Assembly (NCBI GenBank): GCA_033002965.1
Contig: JAURVB010012664.1
Span: forward strand, 42,908 to 106,907
Length of the DNA stretch: 64,000 bases
Origin: Piper betle
Taxonomy: Eukaryota; Streptophyta; Magnoliopsida; Piperales; Piperaceae
Direction: 5' to 3'
Both the position numbers and the translations under genes were made by a program. Shown one piece after another: positions 11,280 to 23,181 of this stretch; positions within the stretch are counted from its first letter, which is position 1; each line of letters opens with the position of its first letter. The notes beneath the pieces were generated by a model that did not search any database, was not told the DNA's origin, and saw nothing but the letters and a program-made list of their open reading frames with translations.

Positions 11280-13586
11280 TGTCAAACCCCTGACTTGAGT
11301 CAGAGTTTTATACTCATGAACCATGCAGCTCAGTTGTTGGTTTAAGTCACGTCAGTTTTAAAACAAGTGAGCTAAACCGAGGTCAGTCGTATGTTATGAG
11401 TCATGAGGGTCGAGTGTGCCTGAGTATATAATGATAACATAAGTAGTGCAATGGGGAAATGAATTATCAAAATATACAACAATATGTGATATTCTTTTTA
11501 TGATTTTTATGTATGTGACCGTAGAATTAATTTTAGGCAAATTATCGTGTTAGGACACACTAGTTACTATTTTTTGGTGGGTTAGTAGGTTAGAATATGC
11601 CATTTAATGTTTTGAGTGTATTTTATTTTATGATATTTTATATTTTTTAGAATTTATTTATTTTTTTGACTTATAGGACAACTTATATTGCCACCATGTG
11701 TCTCCCCGTGTCATCCTGTCACCACCCAAAACCGGACGCCTTTTCCTCCTCTCTTCTGATGACCTGTTGCCGCCGGCAGCATCGTCCACCGGCCGGTGGC
11801 CACGCCGGCCCCACATTCCTTCATTCTTCCTCCTCTTTCCCTTACTCTACACCGCGCCCCTGCACTTGCTCTGTTTCCTTGGAGCACCGTCGACCTCGCC
11901 ATCGGCGGTCTCACCTTGCTTCGGCCATGATGATCTCGACCACCCGGTCGTCGCCCATCCTCTACCGACCAAAGCATCGCTCAGAGGACAGAAAAAGCTG
12001 CCACGTTGGTGGAGTTCCACCGGGTGTTTTGGCATTGTGTTGGGTTCAGCCGCCTCCGGCGAGCTGCCGTCGCAGCCGGCCAGTAGTCACTCGACCGAGT
12101 TGGGGTTCTCCTCCACTTATCCTGACCATGTGGGAGCCTGACTGAGCTTTCCCGGAGCCCCTTTTGCTCGCCGTGAGTTTAACACAGCCACCGTCGATTG
12201 TGTTTTCCAGCTAGCTGCCGGAAAAGTTGTCACCGGATTCTGCTCTGACGACCGTGAGCACGCGGACCTTCTCCTCCTCTGGCCATGACTGTGGGAAACC
12301 AGCACCTCCTCCTCCGTTTCTGTTCAGTTGCTGGCAGGAAAGCACTGCCGCCGGCCGACCGTAAATTGTTGCCGGACGGCCACCGCTGTCCCTTTCTGGC
12401 CTTCGTCGGATTTTGCACGTCATCATCCTATCGTGTCTAATCGACTGTCGATTGTCCGTTGCTTGGTCGTTGCCACGGTCGCCATTGCCATAGACAACGA
12501 GATGTACAACATAATTTAAAATCAATTGTATGATTTATAATTAATTAACATGTCATGTTAAAAATAAAATTGTGCATAATATGGACAATGACCTAGCATA
12601 ATAGAGTAGGAATTGATTTGCACGATTATAATGTGTTCTTGATGGATGTTAATAAATTGATCATTCGACATTAAATGCAAATTGGTAGAATACATGAATA
12701 TAATATTGTTGCACGATAGTTCATGGTTTGATTTTCGTGTTTCACAAGATTTTGAGGATGAGAATGTAGTATATATACATCATACTAGGCATTAGCATTT
12801 GATTTGATGTGTAGATATGAAGTAGGAGATCGCCGCCTAAGTGCGAGACTTAACGTGGAGCTTCTACTAGGTCTATTTAGGACTCGATCTCTAATTTTAT
12901 GATCTATTACATCATGTTTCGATTTGAGTGATATAAGACGTGTTGAGTGGTAGATTTATTTAACCCCACTTCACATTGGTCATTTAACCGAAGGATTTCC
13001 AGATTAAGAACCTCGAAGATGAGATCCCTCGAGTTTGTTTTAAAAACTTAAATCTAGATAAAGTTACCTCCAGGCCTAATATAAAATCCCTACCTAGCCC
13101 TATAGTATGTTTTTTGACAGTTTTTAAGTGAGATGTGAGATGGCAAATTGACTTGCACATACCATGAGGGGGTGCACGTGCTAGTCTTAGAGGCCTCTGG
13201 ATTCGTGAGCGGGTTGTTCCATTCACTAAGGATCGTGACAACTCCACATTTTGAGCTTCCACAAACCCAGAGAAGTGTGGAGGTTTACAGGCACTACAAT
13301 GCAGCGCATGTCTAAACGTGTGGATTGAGAGGGTACTAAAGACGACTGCCTGAGAGTACTCGGCCTCTGTGCTCAAGGCCAGGTGTTATATAGAGGATGT
13401 AGAGAGCTTTAGTATATTGGTTTTCCCGATCATAGGGTAGTTCAGAAAATGCCGATAGAGGCATCTGACTAGTCAACGTAGGATGCTATTGAGACTATAG
13501 CTTAATGGCTCCTTAATAGTTGCTCCTATGAGTGTTCATGTAAAGATACAAATGTTTTATTTTAACTTGATAGTTAGATCTCATGT
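11280..13586 (+). mobile_element. LTR-A copy with intact 5' end, split by LTR-B
   Basis: Starts TGTCAAACCCC at 11280, preceded by CATAT (11275-11279), a possible target duplication. Contains 'catgagggtcgag...cctgagtatataatgata' (11401-11437), a GC-rich core (11690-12500), 'gatcgccgcctaagtgcgag' (12829-12848, mirrored at 1475-1495), 'cccacttcacattgg' (12964-12978), 'gatgagatccctcgag' (13018-13033) and the 'gtgtggaggtttacagg' cassette (13277-13293). The ORFs of 159, 147, 104 and 88 codons at 11666-12525 overlap in several frames of the CCGCCGG-rich core and match no domain. The copy stops at the LTR-B target site (CATGT, 13582-13586). Confidence 0.7.
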
Positions 13587-13992
13587 TGTAAAACCTGGGT
13601 TGTTTGCCCGATGGTTTTTTGGTTCGGACGTGACCCGGATCGAGTTGCTTAATCGGCTATTTTGCCACGTATTTATGTATGGTATCTAGGTATGTATGAG
13701 TTGCCCAACCTTAGCTTCCTTTAGCGCTCGGTATGCCTGTTTGGATGTGGCACACCCGGTTTTTTTTTGTTGTTCATGTTTGGTCCAATTTAATCGTATA
13801 TAGTTAGATGTTAGGACCATGTCCTTATCGTGTCTTTTGTGTGTTTGATAACCTTTTGGACCATCCTAACCCCTTTTGGAACTTGCAATGCAATTCTCGA
13901 AGTGGACCCAATCGCTTTAGAGTTAAACCCTAAGTGATTGGGTTTGGAGATAACCCAACTCATACTTCTTTACTTAACCAACCCATACATCA

Positions 13993-14154
13993 TAGGTATG
14001 GCACCCATACCCCTATAGGTATGACACCAACCCTATAGGACACCCTATAGGTATGACACCTATACCTCTATAGGTATGACACCCATACCTCTATGACATC
14101 ACCAAGCCAACCCATTCTTCTTTAGGTATGGTACCCATACCTATAACATCACCA
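13993..14154. repeat. Short tandem repeat in LTR-B (ATAGGTATGACACC units)
   Basis: At least five imperfect copies of 'ctataggtatgacacc(c)atacc', some truncated. The inverted LTR-B copy has only about one unit (around 26433-26455), so the array expanded or contracted after the copies separated. Confidence 0.75.
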
Positions 14155-14172
14155 AACCAACAACCCTTCTTC

Positions 14173-14179
14173 TATAAAA
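14173..14179 (+). promoter_or_regulatory. TATA box of LTR-B
   Basis: TATAAAA followed by TCCCC in a C/T-rich context. The other LTR-B copy has TATAAAA on the minus strand at 26405-26411 in the same surroundings (before it a pyrimidine-rich CTT tract, after it CCCC). Conservation in both copies supports an LTR promoter; the start site would lie about 30 bp downstream. Confidence 0.6.
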
Positions 14180-16263
14180 TCCCCATTCCCTCACCTTTTC
14201 ACCATTTCTCCTTCCCTCCTTGCCTCCAAACACTTTCTTCTACTCTACATGGCCTTCTTCTTCCTCCTTGGAGCTCCAAGCAACTCCCTCCACGTTCCTA
14301 GCATCCTTGGGTGGTAGGCTTTGAGGTTGGATGCTTCAAAAGACCTCCCATTGGTCTTCACCTGTTAGCATCAGGTTTGGGCTGTCACTGTTTCTCGTTT
14401 TTTGACGTGTATTGCTTGTATGATTCTGTGGATTTATTTTTAAAACATTTTTATCATGTATATCTGAATATTAGGAGAAGTTTAAGTACACATTAATCTT
14501 ATTTAGACGTGTAAATAAATAGATATGATTTTTACAATGCATGTAGGTCACTGATATGCACCATTTCAGTATAAAAATCATATCTTGCCATTTTAATGTT
14601 CTATTTGCAGGATTCTTATTTTGTTGAACTCAAAACATATAGATTTGCAACTTTTGTGTTTGGTGTTTTACCTGCGATGCCCTAGAATTTTGATGTATGG
14701 GGGTAGAAACTGAGGAATGGTGCTTGGACCGTGATAGTGTTATAGCCTCGTTTCTCCAATTTTTACTCTCTGACCTTGTAGGATCTGCTAATGAATATCA
14801 TGCCATATTTTTCATGATACTTTTATGAGTTCTTGGTAAAATTTTAATCCTAATATAACCACTAAATAATTATGAACGTAACCCATAAGTACTCCTTGTA
14901 TTTCCTGTGTGTTTATGACTATGAGCATAATCTATGATTTTGTGATATTTTAAGACACTAATTTTAAACTAATAAAATATTGTAAATTTATATGATACCT
15001 TAATAATTGTCCACTTAAAATATGTAGATGTTGGAAATGGTTAAAAATCATCAAGATATGTTTTAGAGGTGTTTACCAGGACAATGTAAAGAAATTGGGT
15101 GAAAACTCTAGTTTTTCACTCCAGTTGTAAATTACCTTAAAATATGTTAATGATGTTGGATTTCATTAAAAATTAGTCCACACTTTACCCTATGTCTTTG
15201 TAGCACTGTGACTAATTTTAGGGCCATTTGGGTAGGTTACCACTTTTATTTGTAAATTTTAAATATGTTAGGGCTCATTTGCAAAGTAAATTTCACCTAT
15301 CTCTTATTGAGATCAAGCTACATGTGTTGGCTAACAAGACCCACTGACCCAACCCAGTAGGAGTCTTCTAGCCCGTGAACCAATAGTTACAAAATTAGTA
15401 CACAGCATAGGAACATTGTTCCTGCCCTTAGGGCCGAGCTTAATGGGCTTTGCTCCCCTTGATTGGCCCATGGGCCAGGCATGGTGGAATTTACATATGA
15501 ACCTTAGAGTGTAAGGGACAACCCATCCAAATTTCAACCCATTTGGACATTGTTAAGCCCATCCGAAAAATCGTCTGGTAAGCCCATTTGATTAAAAACC
15601 CTATAATTGATTAAAACTCACTAAGTGAACATGAAACCAAAACCTTAATTAAGTTACCTAATAAGGTTTAATACTTTACTTAGGGCCTAGTTAAGAAAAT
15701 TAAGTAATGTTAAGTGTTGAGCTTGGGTGGAGCTTTGCCTCGTTTGCATGCCGATGTGACCCGATTCTTATTCGGTTCCATCTCCATGCTAAGTATCACG
15801 CGTGAGCTCAGTGATTAGAATACAAAGCTCTACTCATCCAGGTCCGTAGGACTCTCTTGCTACATCCTTATATTTGGCTCTTGAGTGACACGTTTAATCG
15901 TATTTTAAATGATAGGACGGTGTCGGCGGTACTTTTATTAGATCCCTCCGATACCGGGCCATTTAGTCACATTTTATTGTATGTTTAATAAAACAACAAG
16001 GATGAGATCCCTTGTTAGTTTTCAAACTAAAGCTCTAGAAATGTATGATACAAGCCTTTTCCCTAAGCTTATTATATAAGTACGAACATTTTTACGGATT
16101 TCACGAATAAGAAAGTGAGCAGTATGGAGATATGCAAATTCCACTAGTACCCCTTCTACCCTTAAGTGGTGTAATATATGTAGGGTACTACGATGCAGCG
16201 CGTTTCTGAAAATTGTGGCACATTAGTTCCGAGCCACATAGGTACTGTGGTGGGTGATATATA

Positions 16264-16265
<2 letters not shown>

Positions 16266-16319
<54 letters not shown>
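16266..16319. repeat. (TA)n microsatellite in LTR-B
   Basis: About 27 TA units. The inverted LTR-B copy has only a short 'atatatat' at the same place (around 24338-24346). Confidence 0.93.
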
Positions 16320-16322
<3 letters not shown>

Positions 16323-16515
16323 TGTAAGATACCTCTTTGTAGGCAATTATGGCATGATATATGGCTGCATCGGCCCTTGCTTACCACCCTGTATGATTCT
16401 TGAAGTTTCTACAACTTTTTCGTGGGTGTTTAGATATCCATTTGCCAGTAATACTATATTTCTAGTCTCTACAGGACTAGTAATCAATTCTTTAATTGTT
16501 GACATTTTTCTCTAA
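16318..16515 (+). other. Small ORF (65 aa) in LTR-B, conserved as an ORF in the second copy
   Basis: The ATG overlaps the end of the TA run. The product is hydrophobic and shares most residues with the 64-codon minus-strand ORF at 24119-24313, including the C-terminal block FLVSTGLVINSLIVD. The two ORFs are homologous because the LTRs are; a stop-free frame in both may be chance. I recognise no domain and do not call it a gene. Confidence 0.25.
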
Positions 16516-16524
16516 TATATGTAG
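16504..16524 (+). other. 3' splice-site-like motif in LTR-B
   Basis: TTGAC-type branch sequence at about 16498-16502, T-rich tract, and 'atatgtAG' (AG at 16523-16524) followed by GTG. The equivalent minus-strand motif is at about 24105-24130. It corresponds to the TACTAAC/acceptor motif of LTR-A. Confidence 0.4.
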
Positions 16525-17454
16525 GTGTTTAGTCTGTTGACCGGTGTAGGCGGATAGATCAGACGGCTCATGGAGGAGGATTTTGTGTTGTATTTGTGTT
16601 AATTACCTAGTTGATATGAAATTGAGATGTAGTATGTTACTGGAATAAGCCCTAAAGTTGTATGAACTTGTATGTTTTGGGATAAGTCAATTTGATTGTT
16701 GTTGTGCATGTGTGCTTTATATATCATTACATTATCATTGTGGTACAGATACACTTTGGGGCACTTTAACTATCTTCTGCAAGGTATAAGCCTCAAAGTC
16801 CAGGAACACGATGAGGAGCTTACAAGGTACGTGAAACATGTTTGTTGTAGCTGTGTGAGTGTGTGATAAAGAAACATGGATAGGAGGAGCATACGGTTCG
16901 CACCGCTTGAAGACCCATGTGAAGTCCGGGTGTTAGGGTTTGATGCCCTGGCATCCGATGATGTTGTGTTTAATTATTTTATTTTCTTGCACATGTCAGG
17001 TATGTGGAACAGGTAACCACGACCCTTGTTCAAATTCTTTGCATTCATGTGCTTGTAAGAAATTAAGAAATGTAATGAATCACTTAAACTAAGCAATAAG
17101 AAAAGGTTTATGTCACAACATACAACCTCAAGACTGTAGTCGGGGTGCGCCTCTTCTACAGTTGAGAGTGATTATTAGTATTTTTAAAGGTCACCACTCA
17201 TAGTCGCAGAAGAGGTTTTGCCTCTATTGTGGCTAGGGGTGATCATATAGAATCCTTAAGTTTAAAAGTCCCTCTATGCTAGTATGAATTAGCATACATA
17301 TGTGATGAAACCATGTAAGGTTGCTTGTCGTAAACCTCCTCGAGGGTTGAGATCTGCTTCCGTAAAATTTGTACGAGACTAGTCCAACGAATAATTTTCC
17401 AAATTATAACATCGCACTTCGGTCAGCCCTTGGACTGAAAAATGGGGTGTTACA

Positions 17455-18039
17455 CATGTGCCAATTTAATATGTAGTTATTTTTGGACTAGTAATGCTTG
17501 TTAATGATGTTTTTTAATTATTATATGTAGGTGAGAACCATATTGAATGAGCACTGCCGGTACGACAGAGGAGCAGAATACCACTTTGCACCCATGTACC
17601 TACCAATGATGAAAATGAACATGATGTGATGAGTGAACTACATATGGTTTTGAAATGAAAACTTGTTATGATATGAATTGTGCTATGGATTTTGCTACAG
17701 GAAACTTATAGTATGATATGAAATGTGACCTTTTCTGTTGATTTTGGTAACAAACTGAGCATGAGCAGTGAATGGGTTGAGAACCAACTCAGAGAACATG
17801 CTAAGAATAATGTACATGATATATGTGGAAGTTGTGGTTTAGAATATATTGTGAAAATATATTAGTATATGTATAATGTTGATTGGGCATCCCTTATTGC
17901 ACTTTTAGGGAAAACTTTGTCCATTTTGGTTTAAAAATAATTATTTCTGAATTTGCGTCATATTCGAATTGATTTGAAATGTGAGTTTGCTTGTCATATC
18001 ATACATATAGGACCATGTTAGGTGTTGAGCATCTCATGC
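17455..18039 (+). repeat. Continuation of the split LTR-A, then unassigned repeat-like DNA
   Basis: 17455-17540 matches the LTR-A segment 'tatttgtactagttattttt...agtaac...atatgtaggt' and so resumes the copy cut at 13586. From 17541 ('gagaaccatattgaatgagc') it leaves the LTR-A consensus; the rest is AT-rich, without an ORF, and I do not recognise it. Confidence 0.4.
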
Positions 18040-18973
18040 ATGCATTGTGTGCTGGTTGTTCCGTCTTAAAATGCCAAGATGTAGATCCCTTCTGCTAGGG
18101 TTGGGGTGACCGAATTAATTATGTTAAGAATGGTTCAACCCCCAATAACATTTCCCATTGGTTTGAGAAGCGAACCGGATTTTGGGAGTTACTCTTAGGG
18201 TAGATGGGTACTGTTGTGTACAACGCGTGTCTAGACTTGTTGTATCAAAGGGTAAAGACCTGCTTGAGAGTAGTCAGCCCTTGCGCTTTGAGCCAGGAGT
18301 TATATAGAGGTATGGAGAGGGCTTAGGATGTGTACTTTTTACCGAGAGAGGCATTTGCTGAGAGTGACATACCACCAGTTCCATTCAAGATGTTATCGAG
18401 TCTACAGCTTGATGGCTCCTCAATAGATACCCTTTTGAGTTTTTTCATGGAGATTATATATCATTTTCCTTCCTCGTGATACATTCATTGTTGACATTTT
18501 TTCCAAATATGTAGGTCTTGTGTTCCTGTGTGTTAGGTTGACTTTTGAGGAAGGATAGATAGTTGCCATACACATTTGTGCTTAACGCGCCGTTGTTTCT
18601 TTTGCTCTTTTGTCTTTGTTTGATACATGTTTATGTATTTACTTGATGTATCATGATATATGCTCTAAACAACTATTATAGCAGTAGATCAGACATGGTA
18701 TCCATTTATATTTTGTTTTTTATTGTGTGTTGAGTGTTCACATGTCATGTCATTGTACGTAGCCTCTTATTAGGTTGTTGCATGCATCCATTCATCCTTT
18801 CTTGTTGAGTGTTGGTTGCACATTAGTGGTGTCTTCCTTTCTCAAGACACTAAGACGGTTGTTTCATAATATTTATCATTCGAGCCTTACAAATTAATTG
18901 ATTTAAACATGACTCAATTTGATAATAACAATTCTGATTTGGTTCTTAGGTGAAATAGAATCGGGGTGTTACA
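18040..18973 (+). mobile_element. 3' part of another LTR-A copy, ending GGGGTGTTACA
   Basis: Contains the 'gtgtctagacttg' and 'agggtaaagacctgcttgagagtagtcagccc' cassette (18226-18270), 'ggagttatatagaggtatggagagggct' (18296-18323), an acceptor-like 'aaatatgtag' (18507-18516), and ends GGGGTGTTACA at 18973. The 5' part is absent or very diverged, so the boundary at 18040 is approximate. Confidence 0.62.
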
Positions 18974-19013
18974 AAATGGCTAGCATTGGGAGAGGCTAGG
19001 CCAATGGTGCGGG

Positions 19014-19598
19014 TTAGGGCTTTGCACAAGCCGAGTTGAGTCAAGTTTCACCATAGTCAAAATCGGCTCATTTGATAAACGAATCGACTTTCAAGTTACA
19101 TGACTTTTAGTCGAGTTATTTTAGTTCGAGTTCAAGTTGGCATAATCAAGTTCGAGTAGAGCATTGGTCTTCTTTGAGTTTTATCACCATGAGTTTGCTG
19201 ATCTAGTTTATTCTTTATAATGTAATAAATTTTTTAAATTTTTTTGTAAAAATATAAATGATATTCTCCATAATTGATAGTCATATAATAATTATTAGAT
19301 TGTTTTGATTTGATTATTTTTAAGAAAAATTATCATTTTTAATAATATATTATCCATGTATTGCTAAAGAAAAAAATTACGTAATGTTTATATTAAGCAT
19401 CGAGTAGATTCAAGCCGAGTTTTAAGTGAATCGAGTTATTTCGATTTGAATCAAGTCAAGTTTATCTCGAAATATGTTCTATTGTAATCGAGTCGAATTG
19501 ACTTTTTTAGGTTCAATTTTCAGTCCAGCTTAAAATAAATCGAGTTCGAGTCGAGTCACAAAAACTCGTGAGCTAACTCAATTCGTGCCCAACCCTAA
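19014..19598. mobile_element. hAT-like MITE with TAGGG(C/T)T termini
   Basis: Begins TTAGGGCTTTGCACAAGCCG and ends with the complement of TTAGGGTTGGGCACGAATTG. Subterminal DNA is full of 'gagtcgagtt'-type words, the middle is AT-rich, and there is no ORF. This layout (short TIRs, subterminal repeats) is typical of non-autonomous hAT elements. A clean 8-bp target duplication is not evident; 'atggtgcgggt' on the left and 'atggggggt' on the right are only similar. Confidence 0.62.
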
Positions 19599-22430
19599 TG
19601 GGGGGTGGCCATATTTGATCACCTCATACCAAGGTTGGTCGATGCCAAGCGTGGCCACCACCAGCCAAAGTTGATGACGGGTTGTTTGTATTTTTTAAAT
19701 CAAAGCAAACCCTTTTAGAAAAATGAAGACAATTTATAGTATTTGTTTTTGTAATTATACCTAATTTTTCCACCGTCTATGAGTATTAAAAAAAATCCTT
19801 TCCAATAAAAACTCTAGTCATATCTCAATGATTGAAATTCATTTTTATGAATAAGGCGATCAAATACTTTGACGTCTTATTAAAATTAGGATGGTAATTA
19901 CATTTGTTTTTTAATTAAATTAGACTAATCTAAACTAGTTTAAGACCAAATTGTGATTTATTTTAAATTGATTATATGAAGATAATAGGGTATAATATAT
20001 CTTAATAATACACTGATTTTTTTATATTATTGATAGTTATTCATGAATTATTTGTGAAATAATCAAAATGTGTATGAACGGAAGATTTAAACACTGATTC
20101 AAGTGATTCAATCAAAATAATTTTCGAGCTGAGCTGAATGGGAATAGTTCAAACGAATTCTCCCATTGCTGCATAGGCCCCCCTCTTCATTGCTTGCAGC
20201 CCGAGGAGTTAGCTCTTGAAAATTGTAAGAAGTATGAATCTTAGATTACGTACTTTTCCAGCTAAACCAAGTAGGAGGGCTGGGATCAAGCGGCTCCTTC
20301 ACAATGTTTACTAGAGACAATTGTATACTTTTCATCTTTAAACCTAAGGACCAAGATGGATGTCTTGTTAAGAGAAGATTGAGAGAGCTGGAATTGCTTC
20401 CAATGATCTTGTTTCATCTTAGTAGAACTCTTAAACAGAAGAGTTCACGAGGATACCATATAAATGCATTCATCTCAATAGACACATTTATTAAAGAGAG
20501 AGTAGTGAATCCATCTAAAAGAACACATGAATATATCTCTCTTAAGAAATAAAATTGTGATCCTTGGTTGACTAATAAAAAGCATCCAAAGAGGCTGTTT
20601 TATCCAACAAAATTTTTTACAGATCCGATTAAATGAATAAAATTTTCAAATACCCAATTCTTTTGTAATAGAATATTTCACTCTCTGAGCAAATCTCAAG
20701 CAACCTGATTTGAACCCAGTTTAACCTATAAATTCTATTCCACAAGGGGCGGGGGGGTGGGAAGGGGGGTCAATTACACATTTAAATCTCAGATGTAAAT
20801 TCACATTAACCGATAAGTGAGATTAATTTTTTAAGTATGAATTGTATTCATATAATATTTATACAATTCACAGTTTAACATAAAAACTATTACAACCTCA
20901 TCAATTAGATTATATATTTCTCACTCGTGTAAATCTAATTTAGAGATTAATGAACCTAAAAAATAAAAAATATATGATATTCACACTAGATTTATAACTT
21001 AAACTTATTAACAAGTATAATTTTATTTACAGTAGATCAACAATAAATTATTATTTATATTCTCAATCTACTTTAATAATATATATTAAATTTACAATTT
21101 TACCAACCCTCTCAATATGTTTCCTTAGATCAATAGGTTTTGTAATGTCTATGCTCATTTTCGTGCAAGGGTATTGACTAAACATGGGTATGTATTTGGG
21201 TGGAGTTAATAATAGTTTTAAGAGTAAAAAAACCGCGTTCAAGATCTTGCATATGGCTAATTCTGAATCTGTTGATCGATCCGATGAACACTCGCTAGTC
21301 GGTAGTCGCCAACCATATCGGGGGAGTTTCGCTACTCGCGAGTGCTAGGCCGCTAGCCGCTATCCGCAAGGCTAAAAATTGTACACGTAAGAACAGAGTA
21401 CCACGTGATGGGATCCGAGATGAGAGGCTACAGTGGAAGGAGTCACATGGGTCTCTTGTACAATTGGGAACATGCTACGCTGCCCTCTGATAACGAGCAA
21501 ATCTGAAAATCGCCAACCAACATGGTCCCTGTTGAAACTTGGAAAAGAAACTATGTAGCTATACTTCGCTCCACTCCGCTCTACTCCTTGTGCTTTGCCT
21601 TTAGAGCGTGGAACACAAAAAATACGAAGAAACACTTAGGGCATTGTGCTGGGTCAGACCTTATCCACATCTAGGTACGCGTGGTGGTTGTAAATTGTTT
21701 TTTCCTTTATTTTATTCCTTTTTGACAAAGATTGGTACATCTTGTGTTCTATGATCGGGTGGTATCCAGACCGCTTCGGTTCGCGTGAATGAGACGGAAC
21801 GGATGAGACGGACATCCATTTCCTTTCCGAAAATCGCTTCTTCATTTTCTCTCAGCTTAAAAGCAAGAATATGTTTTTCATAAAATTTATTCATTTTTAT
21901 AAGAGTTCTTTGATTAGCATAAGATGACAATTTTAAAAATAATTAACTTTATTAAGAGTAGCTATATTGAATATTATATTATATATATATAACTAATATT
22001 AAATGGATTATTTTATATTTAAATTAAGTATAATTCCTTAGAAATAGGTGTGTATAACAATTATGATTATTTATAAGTGAGAGACATGTGTGTTCCTGCA
22101 AATGTAATTAATTTTGACAAATTCTCTTAGAACTGTTTTATATTACTCGGTAGTGGAAAAATTAGGCCAAATTACTATAAAAGAAATTTTTTCATAATGA
22201 CAAAACTAATCCTAATATTAAAAAAATAAATTGAAGAAATTTAAATTAAAAAATTTCCTTAAAAGGGAAGTTTTTTCAATATTACTCGACATTGAGAAAA
22301 CCACGCCTAATTACCCTAAAATGGGAAAAAATAAATTATTTAAAAAGCACTCGAGATTAATTTATTTTTATTTTTTTGAAAAAATAGGGTAGAACTTATT
22401 TGACAAAGTAGTAGCAATCAATGGTTGGAC
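19599..22430. other. Intergenic DNA without recognisable gene
   Basis: AT-rich, with many short ORFs but no domain. The 82-codon ORF at 20304-20552 and the minus-strand ORFs at 21372-21930 have no recognisable motif, introns or homologous copy in the window. A G-rich motif is at 20746-20769, and a stretch of short inverted motifs (CTAG, CGCGAG) lies at 21290-21365. Confidence 0.5.
20746..20769 (+). other. Potential G-quadruplex motif
   Basis: Runs of 4, 7, 3 and 6 G separated by C, T and AA. This satisfies the usual four-run pattern with very short loops. Confidence 0.6.
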
Positions 22431-22816
22431 CTAGGGTTGCTAACAACTCAATCGATGCTCAAATTGACTCGATGTTTGACTCGAATTTGTTCGAGTTAAA
22501 GCTGGACTCGAATCAAGTGAGCACGAGCACGAGCACGAAATCTATTTGGCTTGACTCAATACGAAGCTTAATAATTTATATTAGATAAAGTAGTTTATAT
22601 ATTTTTTACATAGTCATTTACATAAAATATTAAAAAATAATAAATATAATTATATTTTAATAATAATTTTACATGATAATACAATGATTTTCTTTCCAAA
22701 TGAACTATTTGACATATAATTGATTTAAAATTAAATTATTTAAAATTTTATAATTAATTTATTCCACGTTATTTTGGAAAAAGCATATAAAAATAATACT
22801 CAGACTAAGCTCATGT
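22431..22816. mobile_element. Left half of a hAT-like element, split by LTR-A
   Basis: Starts CTAGGGTTGCTAACAACTC and continues with subterminal 'gactcgaattt', 'gagcacgagcacgagcacg' and an AT-rich interior. It is cut at 22816 by LTR-A and resumes at 33500, where the far end reads as the complement of CTAGGTGTGCTAATTGAG. Confidence 0.6.
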
Positions 22817-23181
22817 TGTAAGACCATAACTTCGGGTTAGTGTTTTACGTGCTTGTTACTTTTCTTGGTTTAGGTCAGTCTTAAATCGGTTCGAATCAGT
22901 TTGAGCTAGACAAATTTTTAGACTATGAGTATGAGGCCCAAATAGTCGTTTTATCATGTTATAGCGGCTAAATATGCCCGATATACACATGATAGTTTTA
23001 CTCTATACTACAATAAAGTATAAATTATGAACATATACATGAGGTATATAAAATTTTTTTCTTCTATTAACTCAGGGTTTTGGGACTAGAACTAGGCCAT
23101 TATAGAATTTTGTATCTGTTTGGGCTTATTCAAGGTATCTCTTTTGCATGCATTAAAGGGATTTCAGACTATCGGATTGCC
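22817..23181 (+). mobile_element. LTR-A copy, segment 1 of 3
   Basis: Starts TGTAAGACC at 22817 after CATGT (22812-22816). It follows the LTR-A consensus ('gggttttgggactagaactagg', 23074-23095; 'gcatgcattaaagggatttcagac', 23145-23168) up to the TTGCC target site of the LTR-B insertion. The whole copy spans 22817-33499; subtracting the two insertions leaves about 3.3 kb, the usual LTR-A length. Confidence 0.78.

Larger units (their letters stand above)
13587..17454 (+). mobile_element. Solo LTR-B, plus strand, with TSD CATGT, nested in LTR-A
   Basis: Starts TGTAAAACC (13587), ends GGGGTGTTACA (17454). 13582-13586 and 17455-17459 are both CATGT. Length is 3,868 bp and no coding domain is present. 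Landmarks: tandem 'ataggtatgacacc' repeat (13993-14154), TATA box (14173-14179), long AT-rich middle (14400-15700), 'agatccctccgataccgggcc' related to LTR-A (15941-15961), TA microsatellite (16266-16319), acceptor-like motif (16504-16524) and the 3' segment with 'cgcacttcggtcagcc'. A second, inverted copy is at 23182-27012 and aligns over its whole length. Confidence 0.88.

Noticed and set aside
11666..12525. 159- and 147-codon ORFs as possible genes
   Set aside because: GC-core of an LTR-A copy; frames overlap on both strands, no domain, no conserved start or intron signals.
20304..20552. 82-codon ORF as a possible small gene
   Set aside because: No recognisable motif, homologous copy or upstream promoter-like signal; kept only as intergenic.
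21290..21365. Cluster of short inverted motifs as a regulatory element
   Set aside because: Short, irregular and not repeated elsewhere in the window; insufficient evidence.
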